This document shows, one piece after another, positions 1-7,428 of a stretch of 12,868 nt of DNA. Within the stretch, counting starts at the first letter, position 1. Every line of letters begins with the position of its first letter. The notes under the pieces are model-generated. The model did no database searches, had not been told where the DNA came from, and saw nothing but the letters and a program-made list of their open reading frames with translations. Origin of the DNA: Kiritimatiellales bacterium. GTDB taxonomy: Bacteria; Verrucomicrobiota; Kiritimatiellia; Kiritimatiellales; Pontiellaceae. Position numbers and translations under genes: made by a program. The stretch covers positions 1 to 12,868 of the forward strand of contig JAUXGY010000015.1 in assembly GCA_030621805.1 (NCBI GenBank), in the 5' to 3' direction.

Positions 1-596
1 GTGAGCGTAAAAATACCAATGGGTGTGGGCAGGCCCTGAAGCCATTCTCCGATTTTTTCCAGCCATTTTCCCTGCGGGGTGTGGAGCAGGATTTCGGCAT
101 CAATGTCATGCACGAAGGCGTCGGCGACGTGCATATCCGCCCCTGCCGCCTTTGCGAGTTCATTTTCAAAAACTTGCCCCGTCAGTTTTTCACCGGTAAA
201 AATCAGAGCCACGTTGTTCAGGTTGTTGTTAAAAAAGTGTTTCAAGGCTAGCTCTATCATCTCTGAGCCGTTCCCGGTTACTATGGCATCGATTACCTTG
301 TGCTGAAGGCCATTGGTTGCAACTATAGCCGCCTTGGGCAGTTTTTTTCGGAGTCGCTGGATCAAATCCAGATCGCTGCAATAGAGTACAATGGCATCGG
401 GTTTCCAGCCGATGAGCTGAGTGGTTCCCTCCGTGGTCAGCGATTCCGCCAAATAGCGCCGAACGAGTAACTCGGGGAAGACGGTTGCTCGTCGGAATAG
501 GCCGATCATCATCCGCTGTCCTGCGAGGTTGGAACCTTCGACAACCACCGCGATGCGATGGGAGGCTGATTTGTTAGGGGAGCTTTTTCGAGGCAT
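1..596 (-). CDS. XylR-like transcriptional regulator, N-terminal sensor part (partial)
   Basis: This reading frame runs unbroken from ATG at 596 off the left edge, giving 198 codons. The protein begins MPRKSSPNKSASHRIAVVVE and goes almost directly into a LacI/periplasmic-binding-like fold, with alternating beta strands and helices: a segment WKPDAIVLYC, then KAAIVATNG, then NNVALIFTGE, and LPTPIGIFTL at the cut end. There is no N-terminal helix-turn-helix, so DNA binding would have to be C-terminal. That is the architecture of XylR-type AraC-family regulators, in which a sugar-sensing domain precedes an AraC helix-turn-helix; the AraC part would lie outside the window. A weak ribosome binding site (AAGG) sits 8 nt before the ATG. 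The gene diverges from the large secreted protein at 788, with 191 bp between them, so it may control that gene or genes beyond the left edge. The ligand cannot be told from sequence. The family call is inferred from fold pattern and architecture. Confidence 0.72.
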   Translation of the reverse strand, partial: MPRKSSPNKSASHRIAVVVEGSNLAGQRMMIGLFRRATVFPELLVRRYLAESLTTEGTTQLIGWKPDAIVLYCSDLDLIQRLRKKLPKAAIVATNGLQHKVIDAIVTGNGSEMIELALKHFFNNNLNNVALIFTGEKLTGQVFENELAKAAGADMHVADAFVHDIDAEILLHTPQGKWLEKIGEWLQGLPTPIGIFTL

Positions 597-787
597 CGTT
601 GCGACCTTATGGTTGGGCAAAAATCCCTTATCGAACGTAGGGACTGGAAAGTCAAGCTGATACAAAGTCTGCCGTCATTTTTATACGCGAACGCATAGAC
701 AGTTTTGAATTTCCTGCTCTACCGTCTGCTCTTCGAATAGGGCTGGCGATGGTCGCTGGCTTATTAACAACAAGAGGGAGAAGAAAC

Positions 788-3700
788 ATGAAGAGATTAG
801 CGGTAATTACAATGTTAGTTGGCTTGGGGGCGTTTGTTGCGCAGGCTCAAACCATTAGTACCTTTACGGGTGCTGATCATGCTGAATTCTTTGAGGACGC
901 CAATTGGTCTGATGGTGTTCCAAATAAGAATAACTATATAGTAGGTATTATTACCGGGGGCAGTATTGCCGATCTCGCTTTAGATATGGGCGCATCAGTC
1001 GGTGTTGGTAGTGATAAGCTCACGATCAGCAATGGAACATTTAACGTTCTATCCACCGGAAAATATGCAACTAGAAACGGACATGCTCCAGTTCAACAGG
1101 TCGGTGCTGGAGTTGGGAACACCGGAGTCGTTCATGTTGCGAGCGGAGGTGACTATCGTCTGCTGGGCGGTGGTGCGGACTTGGTCGTTGGTGAAATTGA
1201 CGGTGCGGTAGGTATTTTCGACGTTGATGCTGGTGGAGTTCTTAATTCCGTGAAGGGATTTTCCCTCAATAATGGATCATTCATCCTCGGATCAACCGCT
1301 CAGTTCAATCGGGTTGAAAATTCTTTTGTGATTAGCGACACCGGCACGTTAGTTTTCGAAACTGACGGTACAAACTCGGCGACTATCCGGGTGCAACCGA
1401 TTATTACACTAGGTGCAACGGCCACATTGGATATGAAACTAAGCGGAAGCGCCAGCGTTGGCGATACATGGACCATTATTCGTGGGCATGATGGCACTCT
1501 TGGAGCTGGTGTGGCTGATCTCACTTTCAGCGGCGAATTTGGAACGGTTAAAAATTCCCTAAACCCAACGGATTCTTTTATTGTTCATTATGGGAACGGT
1601 CTTGCTGCTGCGAGCGAAGTGGTTGTTGAGTTAGCTCAGCCTCCGGTACTAACCGATTTCACCAATGGTTCGACGGATGGAACATGGGCCAATGCAAGCA
1701 ACTGGTCGAATGGAGTTCCCGACACACTCACAACCGCCTCCATTAATAATAATTTGACGGCAGATCTTTCTGCCGGGGCAGGAACCACAAAACATTTGTT
1801 GGTAGGAACACAAGTCAGCGAATCAGGAACCGTTCAGAACGGCTCGCTCACAGTGGAACAAGACACTTCTGTTGGTACAGCTTCCAATGCCGTTGGAACA
1901 GTTAATGTGACCTCTTATACCGCAGGAACAGTGCTTAACACCATAACCATCGGTTCAGGAAAAGCGTCTTCAGGAACGCTGGTTTCTGGTTCAGGAGTCC
2001 TTGCTTCAGGGAGTTTGAATGTGGGTACAGGAGAAGATTCCTCAGGTACATTAAACATAGGAAGTGGATCCATACAGGTTGTGGCCAATGCCGTCATTGG
2101 TGGGGGTAGCGGATCTTCGGGCTCCGTCTCGGCATCCTCTGCAACGTTGAGCGGAGGCGTTCTCAATCTTGGTAGCGGTGCAAGTTCTTCTGGAAGTCTG
2201 GTGGCGTCTAGCGGAACCATTTACCCCACAACGCTTGCTGTTGCTTCAGGGAGTAATTCCGTCGGAACGTTAACGGTGACCAGTGGAACGATTACAAACG
2301 CATCTTCAATCTCCATTGCTGCTGGACAGGACTCCACCGGAGCATTGACTGCGTCGACATTGGTTCTGGAAGATGGAGTGGACTTTAGGGTCGCAACAGG
2401 TAAAGACTCGACGGCTACGCTCGCTATTTCAAATCCAATTGTGCTGGCTTCCACCAACGGAATGTTTATCGGAACGGGGGTCGGTTCGTCACATAACTTG
2501 ACCGCGGCTGATTTTTCGATCACAGGTCTGATCGGAAACATTGGAGTTGGCGAAGGTACGGGCACGGAGATTGAGGCGCTGATCAATGCCAACAATTCCT
2601 TTGGGGCGCTGACGGTCAACGATGCCTTCACCTTCTCGGGCGGTACACACGATATCATGGCGCTTACCGTCAACAACACGATCACGGTTGGTGGTGGAAC
2701 GGTTACCTTGCTGCCCTCGAACACGGTGAGTGTGGCCAGTATTCAGGGCGCAAACGCATCGCTGGACCTGGCCGACTGGGGAACCGGCGAGATCGCCGTG
2801 GGTGCGGTTAACGTGGGCCGCGGCGACCAGGCGGCCGGTTCGCTCTCCTACACCGCAGGAACTCTGGCTGTAACAGCCGGTGCCGGCATGGAGATCGGTA
2901 CAGGGGGCGACGGATCCGAAGCAACGGTGCTACTCAAGAATTTGACCGGCGGACAAACCCTCTCTATCTGCAATGGGGGCACGGCTCCAACCGGAATGGT
3001 AACGGTGACTGAAAATGCAACCGTCGGAACTTGCCGGGTTGGGCGTGGACTGGATTCGGTCGCTACGCTGACGGTAGGCGGCACGCTGGAGTTGCGCAGT
3101 TTATACATGAATGCGGCCGGAGCCCAAAGCAATGCCGTTGCCTCGATCACCGCCGATTCCATCATCAAGACCAATAATGTCGGTGGAGCAATTCAGATTG
3201 CCCAAGGGGGCAATAGCGATGGCCGTATCACAGCGGACTCGGGTGATGTGAGGATGGAGGATCTTTCTGTGGCCGCTGGAGAAGGATCGACTGGCCTCTT
3301 TGCGCTCACGAATGGAACCGTAACGATTCAGAATAGCCTGAGCATTGCCTTGGGGGACGATTCCACCGGCACGGTGCTTGCGGCATTCACATCGAGTGCT
3401 ACCAATGAAGTTGCAATTGGAACCGGAACCAATGCTGTTGGATCGTTGATACTGACCGGTGGGACGCTTGCGGTTTCTGATCTGGCTCTTGGCGATGCCG
3501 GAACGGGAGGCAACGGAACCATCACTCTGGCGGGTAGTGATCTGGTGGTGACCGGTGCGGTAAGTGTCGGTTCCTCCAGCTTTATCGACATCACGGACAA
3601 CGATTCCTCGTTCGCATGGACCGGAAAGACCTCGGTCGACTTCGAAGGCCTTTGGGCCGCAGGCTCGCTGAGCTTTAATGGCGAGAGCGGACTTACCGGG

Positions 3701-3967
3701 GAATCCTTCGGGGATTATTTCCTCGTTACCGGAGATGTTCTTGCCAAGACACCCATCGGCAGCATTGCTATTGCCAATGGCATGGGCGGAATGGAGATTT
3801 CGTGGAACAGCCTCGACGGAACCACCTACAATGTTGAAACTAACATTAATCTGGTGATTCCAAATAACTGGGGTGTTGTGGATACCGTATCCGGAAACGG
3901 CAGCGTGAAAACCGTTATCGTACCGGATAGCGGACCCGAGACCTTCTTCCGGGTTATTGCCCAGTAG
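788..3967 (+). CDS. Large secreted beta-solenoid repeat protein (adhesin/autotransporter-passenger-like)
   Basis: The product has 1059 residues. I place the start at 788 rather than the in-frame ATG at 749, because GAGGGAG (774-780) lies 7 nt upstream and the protein then begins with a textbook signal peptide, MKRLAVITMLVGLGAFVAQA, with likely cleavage after AQA (residue 20). Two related modules follow, each opened by an 'NWS-x-GVP' motif (residues 39-45 and 305-311) and continuing to an 'ADL' strand. From about residue 386 come about 18 degenerate units of 24-26 residues with the pattern G-x-G-x-x-S-x-G-x-L, consistent with a right-handed beta-helix. The last ~65 residues form a separate domain with W-N-S-L-D-G-T-x-Y-N-V-E-T and a terminal FFRVIAQ. 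I see no autotransporter barrel, PEP-CTERM or LPxTG signal. It resembles passenger domains with autotransporter-associated beta-strand repeats, and its role is probably surface or extracellular. GC is much higher in the 3' half (see findings). The exact function is unknown. Confidence 0.85.
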   Translation: MKRLAVITMLVGLGAFVAQAQTISTFTGADHAEFFEDANWSDGVPNKNNYIVGIITGGSIADLALDMGASVGVGSDKLTISNGTFNVLSTGKYATRNGHAPVQQVGAGVGNTGVVHVASGGDYRLLGGGADLVVGEIDGAVGIFDVDAGGVLNSVKGFSLNNGSFILGSTAQFNRVENSFVISDTGTLVFETDGTNSATIRVQPIITLGATATLDMKLSGSASVGDTWTIIRGHDGTLGAGVADLTFSGEFGTVKNSLNPTDSFIVHYGNGLAAASEVVVELAQPPVLTDFTNGSTDGTWANASNWSNGVPDTLTTASINNNLTADLSAGAGTTKHLLVGTQVSESGTVQNGSLTVEQDTSVGTASNAVGTVNVTSYTAGTVLNTITIGSGKASSGTLVSGSGVLASGSLNVGTGEDSSGTLNIGSGSIQVVANAVIGGGSGSSGSVSASSATLSGGVLNLGSGASSSGSLVASSGTIYPTTLAVASGSNSVGTLTVTSGTITNASSISIAAGQDSTGALTASTLVLEDGVDFRVATGKDSTATLAISNPIVLASTNGMFIGTGVGSSHNLTAADFSITGLIGNIGVGEGTGTEIEALINANNSFGALTVNDAFTFSGGTHDIMALTVNNTITVGGGTVTLLPSNTVSVASIQGANASLDLADWGTGEIAVGAVNVGRGDQAAGSLSYTAGTLAVTAGAGMEIGTGGDGSEATVLLKNLTGGQTLSICNGGTAPTGMVTVTENATVGTCRVGRGLDSVATLTVGGTLELRSLYMNAAGAQSNAVASITADSIIKTNNVGGAIQIAQGGNSDGRITADSGDVRMEDLSVAAGEGSTGLFALTNGTVTIQNSLSIALGDDSTGTVLAAFTSSATNEVAIGTGTNAVGSLILTGGTLAVSDLALGDAGTGGNGTITLAGSDLVVTGAVSVGSSSFIDITDNDSSFAWTGKTSVDFEGLWAAGSLSFNGESGLTGESFGDYFLVTGDVLAKTPIGSIAIANGMGGMEISWNSLDGTTYNVETNINLVIPNNWGVVDTVSGNGSVKTVIVPDSGPETFFRVIAQ

Positions 3968-3987
3968 GGGGCTTTTCCCGTAGCACT

Positions 3988-4020
3988 AAAGTCGCCCCGA
4001 CGTGTTCGGGGCGGCTTTTT
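3988..4020 (+). terminator. Intrinsic terminator of the solenoid protein gene
   Basis: A 13-bp stem (3988-4000 paired with 4006-4018, one G-U pair) closes a 5-nt loop CGTGT. Its core is CGCCCCGA/TCGGGGCG, and a T-run (4016-4020) overlaps the 3' foot of the stem. It starts 20 nt after the stop codon at 3967. This is a strong rho-independent terminator on the plus strand; the A-run at 3988-3990 may also help it work weakly in the other direction. Confidence 0.9.
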
Positions 4021-4369
4021 GTTTGCCCGGCAAGGCCGGCAAACCCGATCGCTTGAAAGAGAGCGATACCACTCCGTCCGAGGGGTAGTGATGGGTGTCC
4101 CCGGCAGCGTCGATGTGCCACCACACCGGCGACCTCCACCTAAAAATCAAGCTCCCCAAAAAGGAAATCAAAGATAATTTCGATCTCGATCTATTAGGTT
4201 TGAGGAAAAAGCGCGTGCACGTTGTAGTCGGGACCGCTGGTCCCGGATGCACTGGAAAAGAGGCTTTCTTGTGCGGGCGGGCAGGCATTCGGAAAGTAGA
4301 TGGAGCATCTTGCTCCGTTGCGCACGCTCGGTTCGTCTGCTTGGATTCCCCCTGTACCGATTCAGCCCA
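4021..4369. other. Convergent intergenic region with several hairpins, no gene seen
   Basis: This gap of about 350 bases lies between the ends of two convergent genes. I find no convincing coding region: roughly 100-codon open frames exist on both strands, but they overlap each other, have no family resemblance and no good ribosome binding site. It does hold several inverted repeats: GTTTGCC/GGCAAAC (4021-4044, with an inner GGC/GCC), ATCGCT/AGCGAT (4048-4067), CGGGACC-GCT-GGTCCCG (4229-4245) and GGAGCA-TCT-TGCTCC (4302-4316). The last two could help end transcription arriving from the transporter on the minus strand, but neither has an adjacent U-run. The origin and any function are unknown. 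Confidence 0.6.
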
Positions 4370-6298
4370 TCATTGCGCCTTCCCGGTTCCTTTTACTGTT
4401 TTGTAGAGCCAGACCATAATTCCGCCCATGATGGCAACCGCTAGGATTTCGCTGTAGCTGAATGGGAAGAATGGGGGATCCCTATCAATCTTCATCTCCT
4501 TGAGCAGCACCATGGGAATGGCGAGCAGAATGCCGGTAAGGGCCTCGCCGGTAATCATGCCGGAAGAAAACAGTAGGCCGTTTCGGGTGGCTTCTTTGGC
4601 GGTTTCCTTGTTGAGGGATTTTCTCTTGTGGTGGCGTCCTGCCAGGAGCGTGATGAGGCCGCCGGCCAGAATGGGTATCGCCAGTTTGAAGGGCAGGTAG
4701 AATCCGATGGCCACGGCCAGGATGGGCATTCGGAAGGTGCAGGTTTTTAATTTTAAGAAAGAGTCTAATCCAATAATGAGTCCGGCAATCCCCATGCCGG
4801 CAATCACATAGGCCCATGGAAGGCCGCCCTCGAAAACGCCTTTTGCCACCGAAGCCATGAGATTGGCCTGAGGCGCCTCAAAGGCCTTTTCGCCTGCACC
4901 GGCGACCCCTTGGAATCCATACGCCTTCTGGAGGAGGATCAATATGGGGGCAAGGACCAGTGCTGCCGAAACCGTACCGACCAGCTGCATGACCTGTTGC
5001 TTCCACGGTGTGGCGCCCACGATGCGTCCGGCTTTTAAATCCTGCATGTTGTCGCCCGCAATCGCGGCCGCACAGCAAACCACCGAGCCGATAATGATGG
5101 CGGCTGCGGCACCGGTTTTGGGATCGCTTCTTCCCATCAGCAGCACGAGGAGCAGCGAAGAGATCATGATGGTCGCAATGGTGATCCCCGAAACAGGATT
5201 GTTGGACGACCCGACCAATCCGGCCATATACCCTGCCACCGCCGAGAAGACGAAGCCTGCCGCCAGCATGACCACCGCCATGGGCAGGGCGATTGCGGCA
5301 CCGACCACCTGTTGATAAAGCAGGAACAGGGGAACAACGGATGCCACAATCAGAATCAATATCCATTTCATGGGCATGTCTCTTTCGGTTCGTGGAATGT
5401 CGGCAGATCCCTTCCCCGAATGGCCATAGGCCAGCAGCCCGCTTCGGATGCCGCCCACCAGCGAACTCCGCATTTGAACAATCGTCCACAATCCGCCAAC
5501 CAACATGGCGCCCACGCCGATATACTTGGTCTTTTCTCCATGCATTCGAATGGCCAGAGTCAAGGCATCCATCGTTTCTGAGCCTGCCACGGGATCAATG
5601 GCCGAGCAAAGGGGGATGGCCACCAGCCAATTGCACGCCCCGCCAATACAAATGAGAACCGCAATATTCATCCCGACAATATACCCCACGGCCAGTAGGG
5701 CAGGACTGAGGAAGGAGCCAAAGTAGGCCGGAACGCCGCCCACATATCTGGCTCCCTGCACGGTTTCTTCCCAGAAAAGGAATCCCCCTGTTTTATACAG
5801 GCCGCCCGCAAGGGCCGCTTTTACAATATACCCAATGCCAGCCCCGCCCTTTTGCCCAGTCTCGAGGACCTCGGCCGTGGCGACGCCCTCCGGAAATTTT
5901 AAGTCGCCCTCGACGATCAGCGAACGTCGCAACGGAATGGTTAGGAGTACGCCAAGTATGCCGCCGAAGCCCGAAATGGCGGCCACCCACATAAAATCGA
6001 ATGTTTGCCAATAATCCAGGATCAGCAGGGCCGGAAGCGTAAAAATTACGCCGGCAGCCAGCGATTCGCCGGCCGATGCCGCGGTCTGGACAATATTGTT
6101 TTCCAGGATGTTGCTGTTTCTAAACAATCTGAGAATGCCCATGGAGATAACGGCGGCCGGTATTGACGCCGAGACCGTCATGCCTGCAAAAAGACCGAGA
6201 TAGGCATTCGCGGCGGCCAGCACCATGGCCAGCACAATGCCGAGCAAGACGGCTTTTACCGTGATTTCCGGCAGGGGTCTTTGCGGATTGGTTTGCAT
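4370..6298 (-). CDS. OPT-family oligopeptide transporter
   Basis: This 642-residue, highly hydrophobic protein is a secondary transporter of the OPT (oligopeptide transporter) family, bacterial branch, located in the inner membrane. Family landmarks are visible: NILENNIVQTAASAGESLAA at 63-82, LKFPEGVATAEVL at 133-145, SSNNPVSGITIATIMI at 364-379, GDNMQDLKAGRIVGATPWKQQ at 415-435, the YLPFKLAIPILAGG segment at 534-547 and SSGMITGEALTGI at 578-590. Length matches the usual 600-700 residues. I chose ATG at 6298 because AGGAG precedes it by 8 nt; the frame can be extended to a GTG at 6322, but this would place the Shine-Dalgarno sequence inside the gene. Members carry oligopeptides or metal chelates, probably by proton coupling; the substrate here cannot be told. 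It is separated by 138 bp from the lipoprotein gene upstream and is probably transcribed alone. Identification of the family is firm. Confidence 0.93.
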   Translation of the reverse strand: MQTNPQRPLPEITVKAVLLGIVLAMVLAAANAYLGLFAGMTVSASIPAAVISMGILRLFRNSNILENNIVQTAASAGESLAAGVIFTLPALLILDYWQTFDFMWVAAISGFGGILGVLLTIPLRRSLIVEGDLKFPEGVATAEVLETGQKGGAGIGYIVKAALAGGLYKTGGFLFWEETVQGARYVGGVPAYFGSFLSPALLAVGYIVGMNIAVLICIGGACNWLVAIPLCSAIDPVAGSETMDALTLAIRMHGEKTKYIGVGAMLVGGLWTIVQMRSSLVGGIRSGLLAYGHSGKGSADIPRTERDMPMKWILILIVASVVPLFLLYQQVVGAAIALPMAVVMLAAGFVFSAVAGYMAGLVGSSNNPVSGITIATIMISSLLLVLLMGRSDPKTGAAAAIIIGSVVCCAAAIAGDNMQDLKAGRIVGATPWKQQVMQLVGTVSAALVLAPILILLQKAYGFQGVAGAGEKAFEAPQANLMASVAKGVFEGGLPWAYVIAGMGIAGLIIGLDSFLKLKTCTFRMPILAVAIGFYLPFKLAIPILAGGLITLLAGRHHKRKSLNKETAKEATRNGLLFSSGMITGEALTGILLAIPMVLLKEMKIDRDPPFFPFSYSEILAVAIMGGIMVWLYKTVKGTGKAQ

Positions 6299-6436
6299 GC
6301 TTAAATCTCCTGTATCGGCCACCCGCTGGAAAAGAAGCCATCTGTTATTTTTTTAGAAAAACACTCTCCACCCTCATGATTGATCTCTCGTGAAATCCTT
6401 GATTCTAAAACTTACTGGGTGACCCCTGTCCTCGAT

Positions 6437-6892
6437 TTATTGGGGCTTTCCATCCGAAGGTTCATATTCGTAAACCTCGATTACATGTTTTGCTTGGAAG
6501 TTAACCTTCCACCCTGCAGTGATTTTTTTCGTACAGTACGGATCATTGTCGAGGAGACCTTCGTATCCGTGATCGAACTTCTTTGTGATGCTCACCCACA
6601 TCCTTTCCACTTGGTCCTCTGATCCATTTGAAAACCTAAAGAGCAGCTTTATAAGTTGCCCTTCCTTTAAATTCTCTCTGATATTTCGAGAAGGAATCCA
6701 AAAGGTGTCTGGGTACTGCTTATTCACTTCCTCTGCATCATCGAGAATATAAGTTACATTCCCTGATAAAGTGGATATGCCTTGAAAATGGGAGCGATCA
6801 ATTTCATCTTCTGGTGTCTCGTTCTTATGGTCGCAACCGCAGAGAATAACTATTACAGTTGCTAAGACTATTATGGGACGCAATTCAATCAT
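6437..6892 (-). CDS. Putative lipoprotein with DUF2314-like domain
   Basis: The product has 151 residues. The N-terminus is a lipoprotein signal peptide: a hydrophobic stretch ending in the lipobox L-C-G-C, so Cys20 would be lipidated and the protein anchored to a membrane facing the periplasm or outside. Residues ~60-142 resemble DUF2314/YegJ-type domains: an F-W-I-P strand (64-67), L-K-E-G-Q-L-I-K-L (75-83), V-E-R-M-W-V (95-100), then G-L-L-D-N-D-P (112-118), a G-W-K-V-N-F strand and a closing H-V-I-E-V. The function of this domain is not established. The start lies only 14 nt after the YoeB-type toxin stop codon and has at best a weak ribosome binding site (TTGAG), so it may be co-transcribed with the toxin-antitoxin pair. 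Its GC content is low by hand count (20-22 GC per 60 bases in two stretches) compared with ~65% in trmH, which suggests acquisition. The domain call is from pattern recognition only. Confidence 0.75.
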   Translation of the reverse strand: MIELRPIIVLATVIVILCGCDHKNETPEDEIDRSHFQGISTLSGNVTYILDDAEEVNKQYPDTFWIPSRNIRENLKEGQLIKLLFRFSNGSEDQVERMWVSITKKFDHGYEGLLDNDPYCTKKITAGWKVNFQAKHVIEVYEYEPSDGKPQ

Positions 6893-6906
6893 TTATGTGC
6901 TCAACG

Positions 6907-7170
6907 TTATTCGTAGTGGCTCCACATGCGGATGATTTTCACCGTCTTGATGTCATCTAAAACCTGATAGACGAGCCGGAGTTGAATATTAATTCTCCTT
7001 GAATATGCCCCGGCCAAGTCGCCAACAAGCTTTTCGTAGGGCGGGGGATTTTGGTATGGGTTTGTTGCTAGAACCGCGAGAAGTTTTTCGGATCGGGGCT
7101 TTAACCCGGATCGCGAAACTTTTTTTGCATCACGCTTGGCTTGGGTGGTGTAGATGAGCTTCCATTTCAC
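6907..7170 (-). CDS. yoeB: YoeB/Txe-family toxin (ribosome-dependent mRNA endonuclease)
   Basis: This 87-residue protein is the toxin of a YefM-YoeB type II module. YoeB toxins bind the ribosomal A site and cut mRNA there, stopping translation. The family's catalytic residues are all in register: E46 (in PPPYEKLVG), R58-R59 (YSRRI), R65 (QLRLVYQV) and H85-Y86 near the C-terminus (WSHYE), matching E46, R65, H83 and Y84 of the E. coli enzyme. So the toxin looks intact. I set the start at a GTG (7170) that overlaps the antitoxin stop codon in GTGA, the usual coupled arrangement; longer starts would run back into the antitoxin gene and lack family support. The lipoprotein gene follows after 14 nt. 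Expression is expected to be held down by the antitoxin-toxin complex binding at the promoter upstream of the antitoxin. Confidence 0.93.
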   Translation of the reverse strand: MKWKLIYTTQAKRDAKKVSRSGLKPRSEKLLAVLATNPYQNPPPYEKLVGDLAGAYSRRINIQLRLVYQVLDDIKTVKIIRMWSHYE

Positions 7171-7409
7171 CAATCCAGCTCCGTCTTGCAATTCTCTATG
7201 GGTTCCGCAAGTCCTTCCTTGATCGATTCCCCCATTCCGGGAATGGATGTTAGGTAGAGTGTTTCCTGAACGGCCTTCCAATCGCTTTCGGAAATCAGGA
7301 TTGCAGAATTTCTCTTTCCTGAAATTTGAATGGGTTCGTGCGATTCCGATACATCATCGAGCAGGGTGTAGAGCTGGCGTCTTGCTTCGGTCGCTGTCAA
7401 AGTTGTCAT
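7167..7409 (-). CDS. yefM: YefM/Phd-family antitoxin
   Basis: This 80-residue protein begins MTTLTATEARRQLYTLLDDV, the typical Phd/YefM opening in which an N-terminal strand and helix form the DNA-binding dimer. It continues with the characteristic segment I-S-G-K-R-N-S-A-I-L-I-S-E-S-D-W-K-A-V-Q-E-T (residues 29-50). The C-terminal ~30 residues (SIKEGLAEPIENC onward) would be the flexible part that wraps the toxin. A very strong ribosome binding site, AAGGAGG, lies 4 nt before ATG 7409. The gene comes first in the operon, overlapping the toxin by 4 nt, as usual for this family, so the antitoxin should be made in excess. It neutralises the YoeB-type toxin and, alone or in complex, is expected to repress its own promoter at the ACGTACGT palindrome just upstream. 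The long open frame that extends 5' of 7409 overlaps trmH out of frame and is not real. Confidence 0.93.
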   Translation of the reverse strand: MTTLTATEARRQLYTLLDDVSESHEPIQISGKRNSAILISESDWKAVQETLYLTSIPGMGESIKEGLAEPIENCKTELDW

Positions 7410-7428
7410 ACGGCCTCCTTGTACGCAA

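Noticed and set aside
749..787. Upstream ATG for the secreted protein
   Set aside because: It would put 13 residues before a clean signal peptide; the ribosome binding site at 774-780 serves ATG 788.
1915..2724. Long minus-strand frames of 101 and 167 codons inside the secreted protein gene
   Set aside because: They are Pro/Val-rich mirror translations of the Gly/Ser/Thr repeats, without starts or families of their own.
1940..3560. Repeats considered as a CRISPR array or tandem DNA repeat
   Set aside because: The repetition is at protein level, with divergent codons and no constant repeat or unique spacers.
4302..4316. Hairpin considered as the OPT gene terminator
   Set aside because: On the minus strand it is followed by ATCTACTTTCC, not a U-run, so the call is too weak to list as a terminator.
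4095..4406. A 103-codon plus-strand frame, with overlapping minus-strand frames at 3986-4288 and 3954-4139
   Set aside because: They overlap each other, the terminator or the transporter end, and have no ribosome binding site, recognisable domain or coding-like composition.
6299..6322. GTG start for the OPT transporter
   Set aside because: The AGGAG that serves ATG 6298 would then lie inside the coding region, and no site precedes the GTG.
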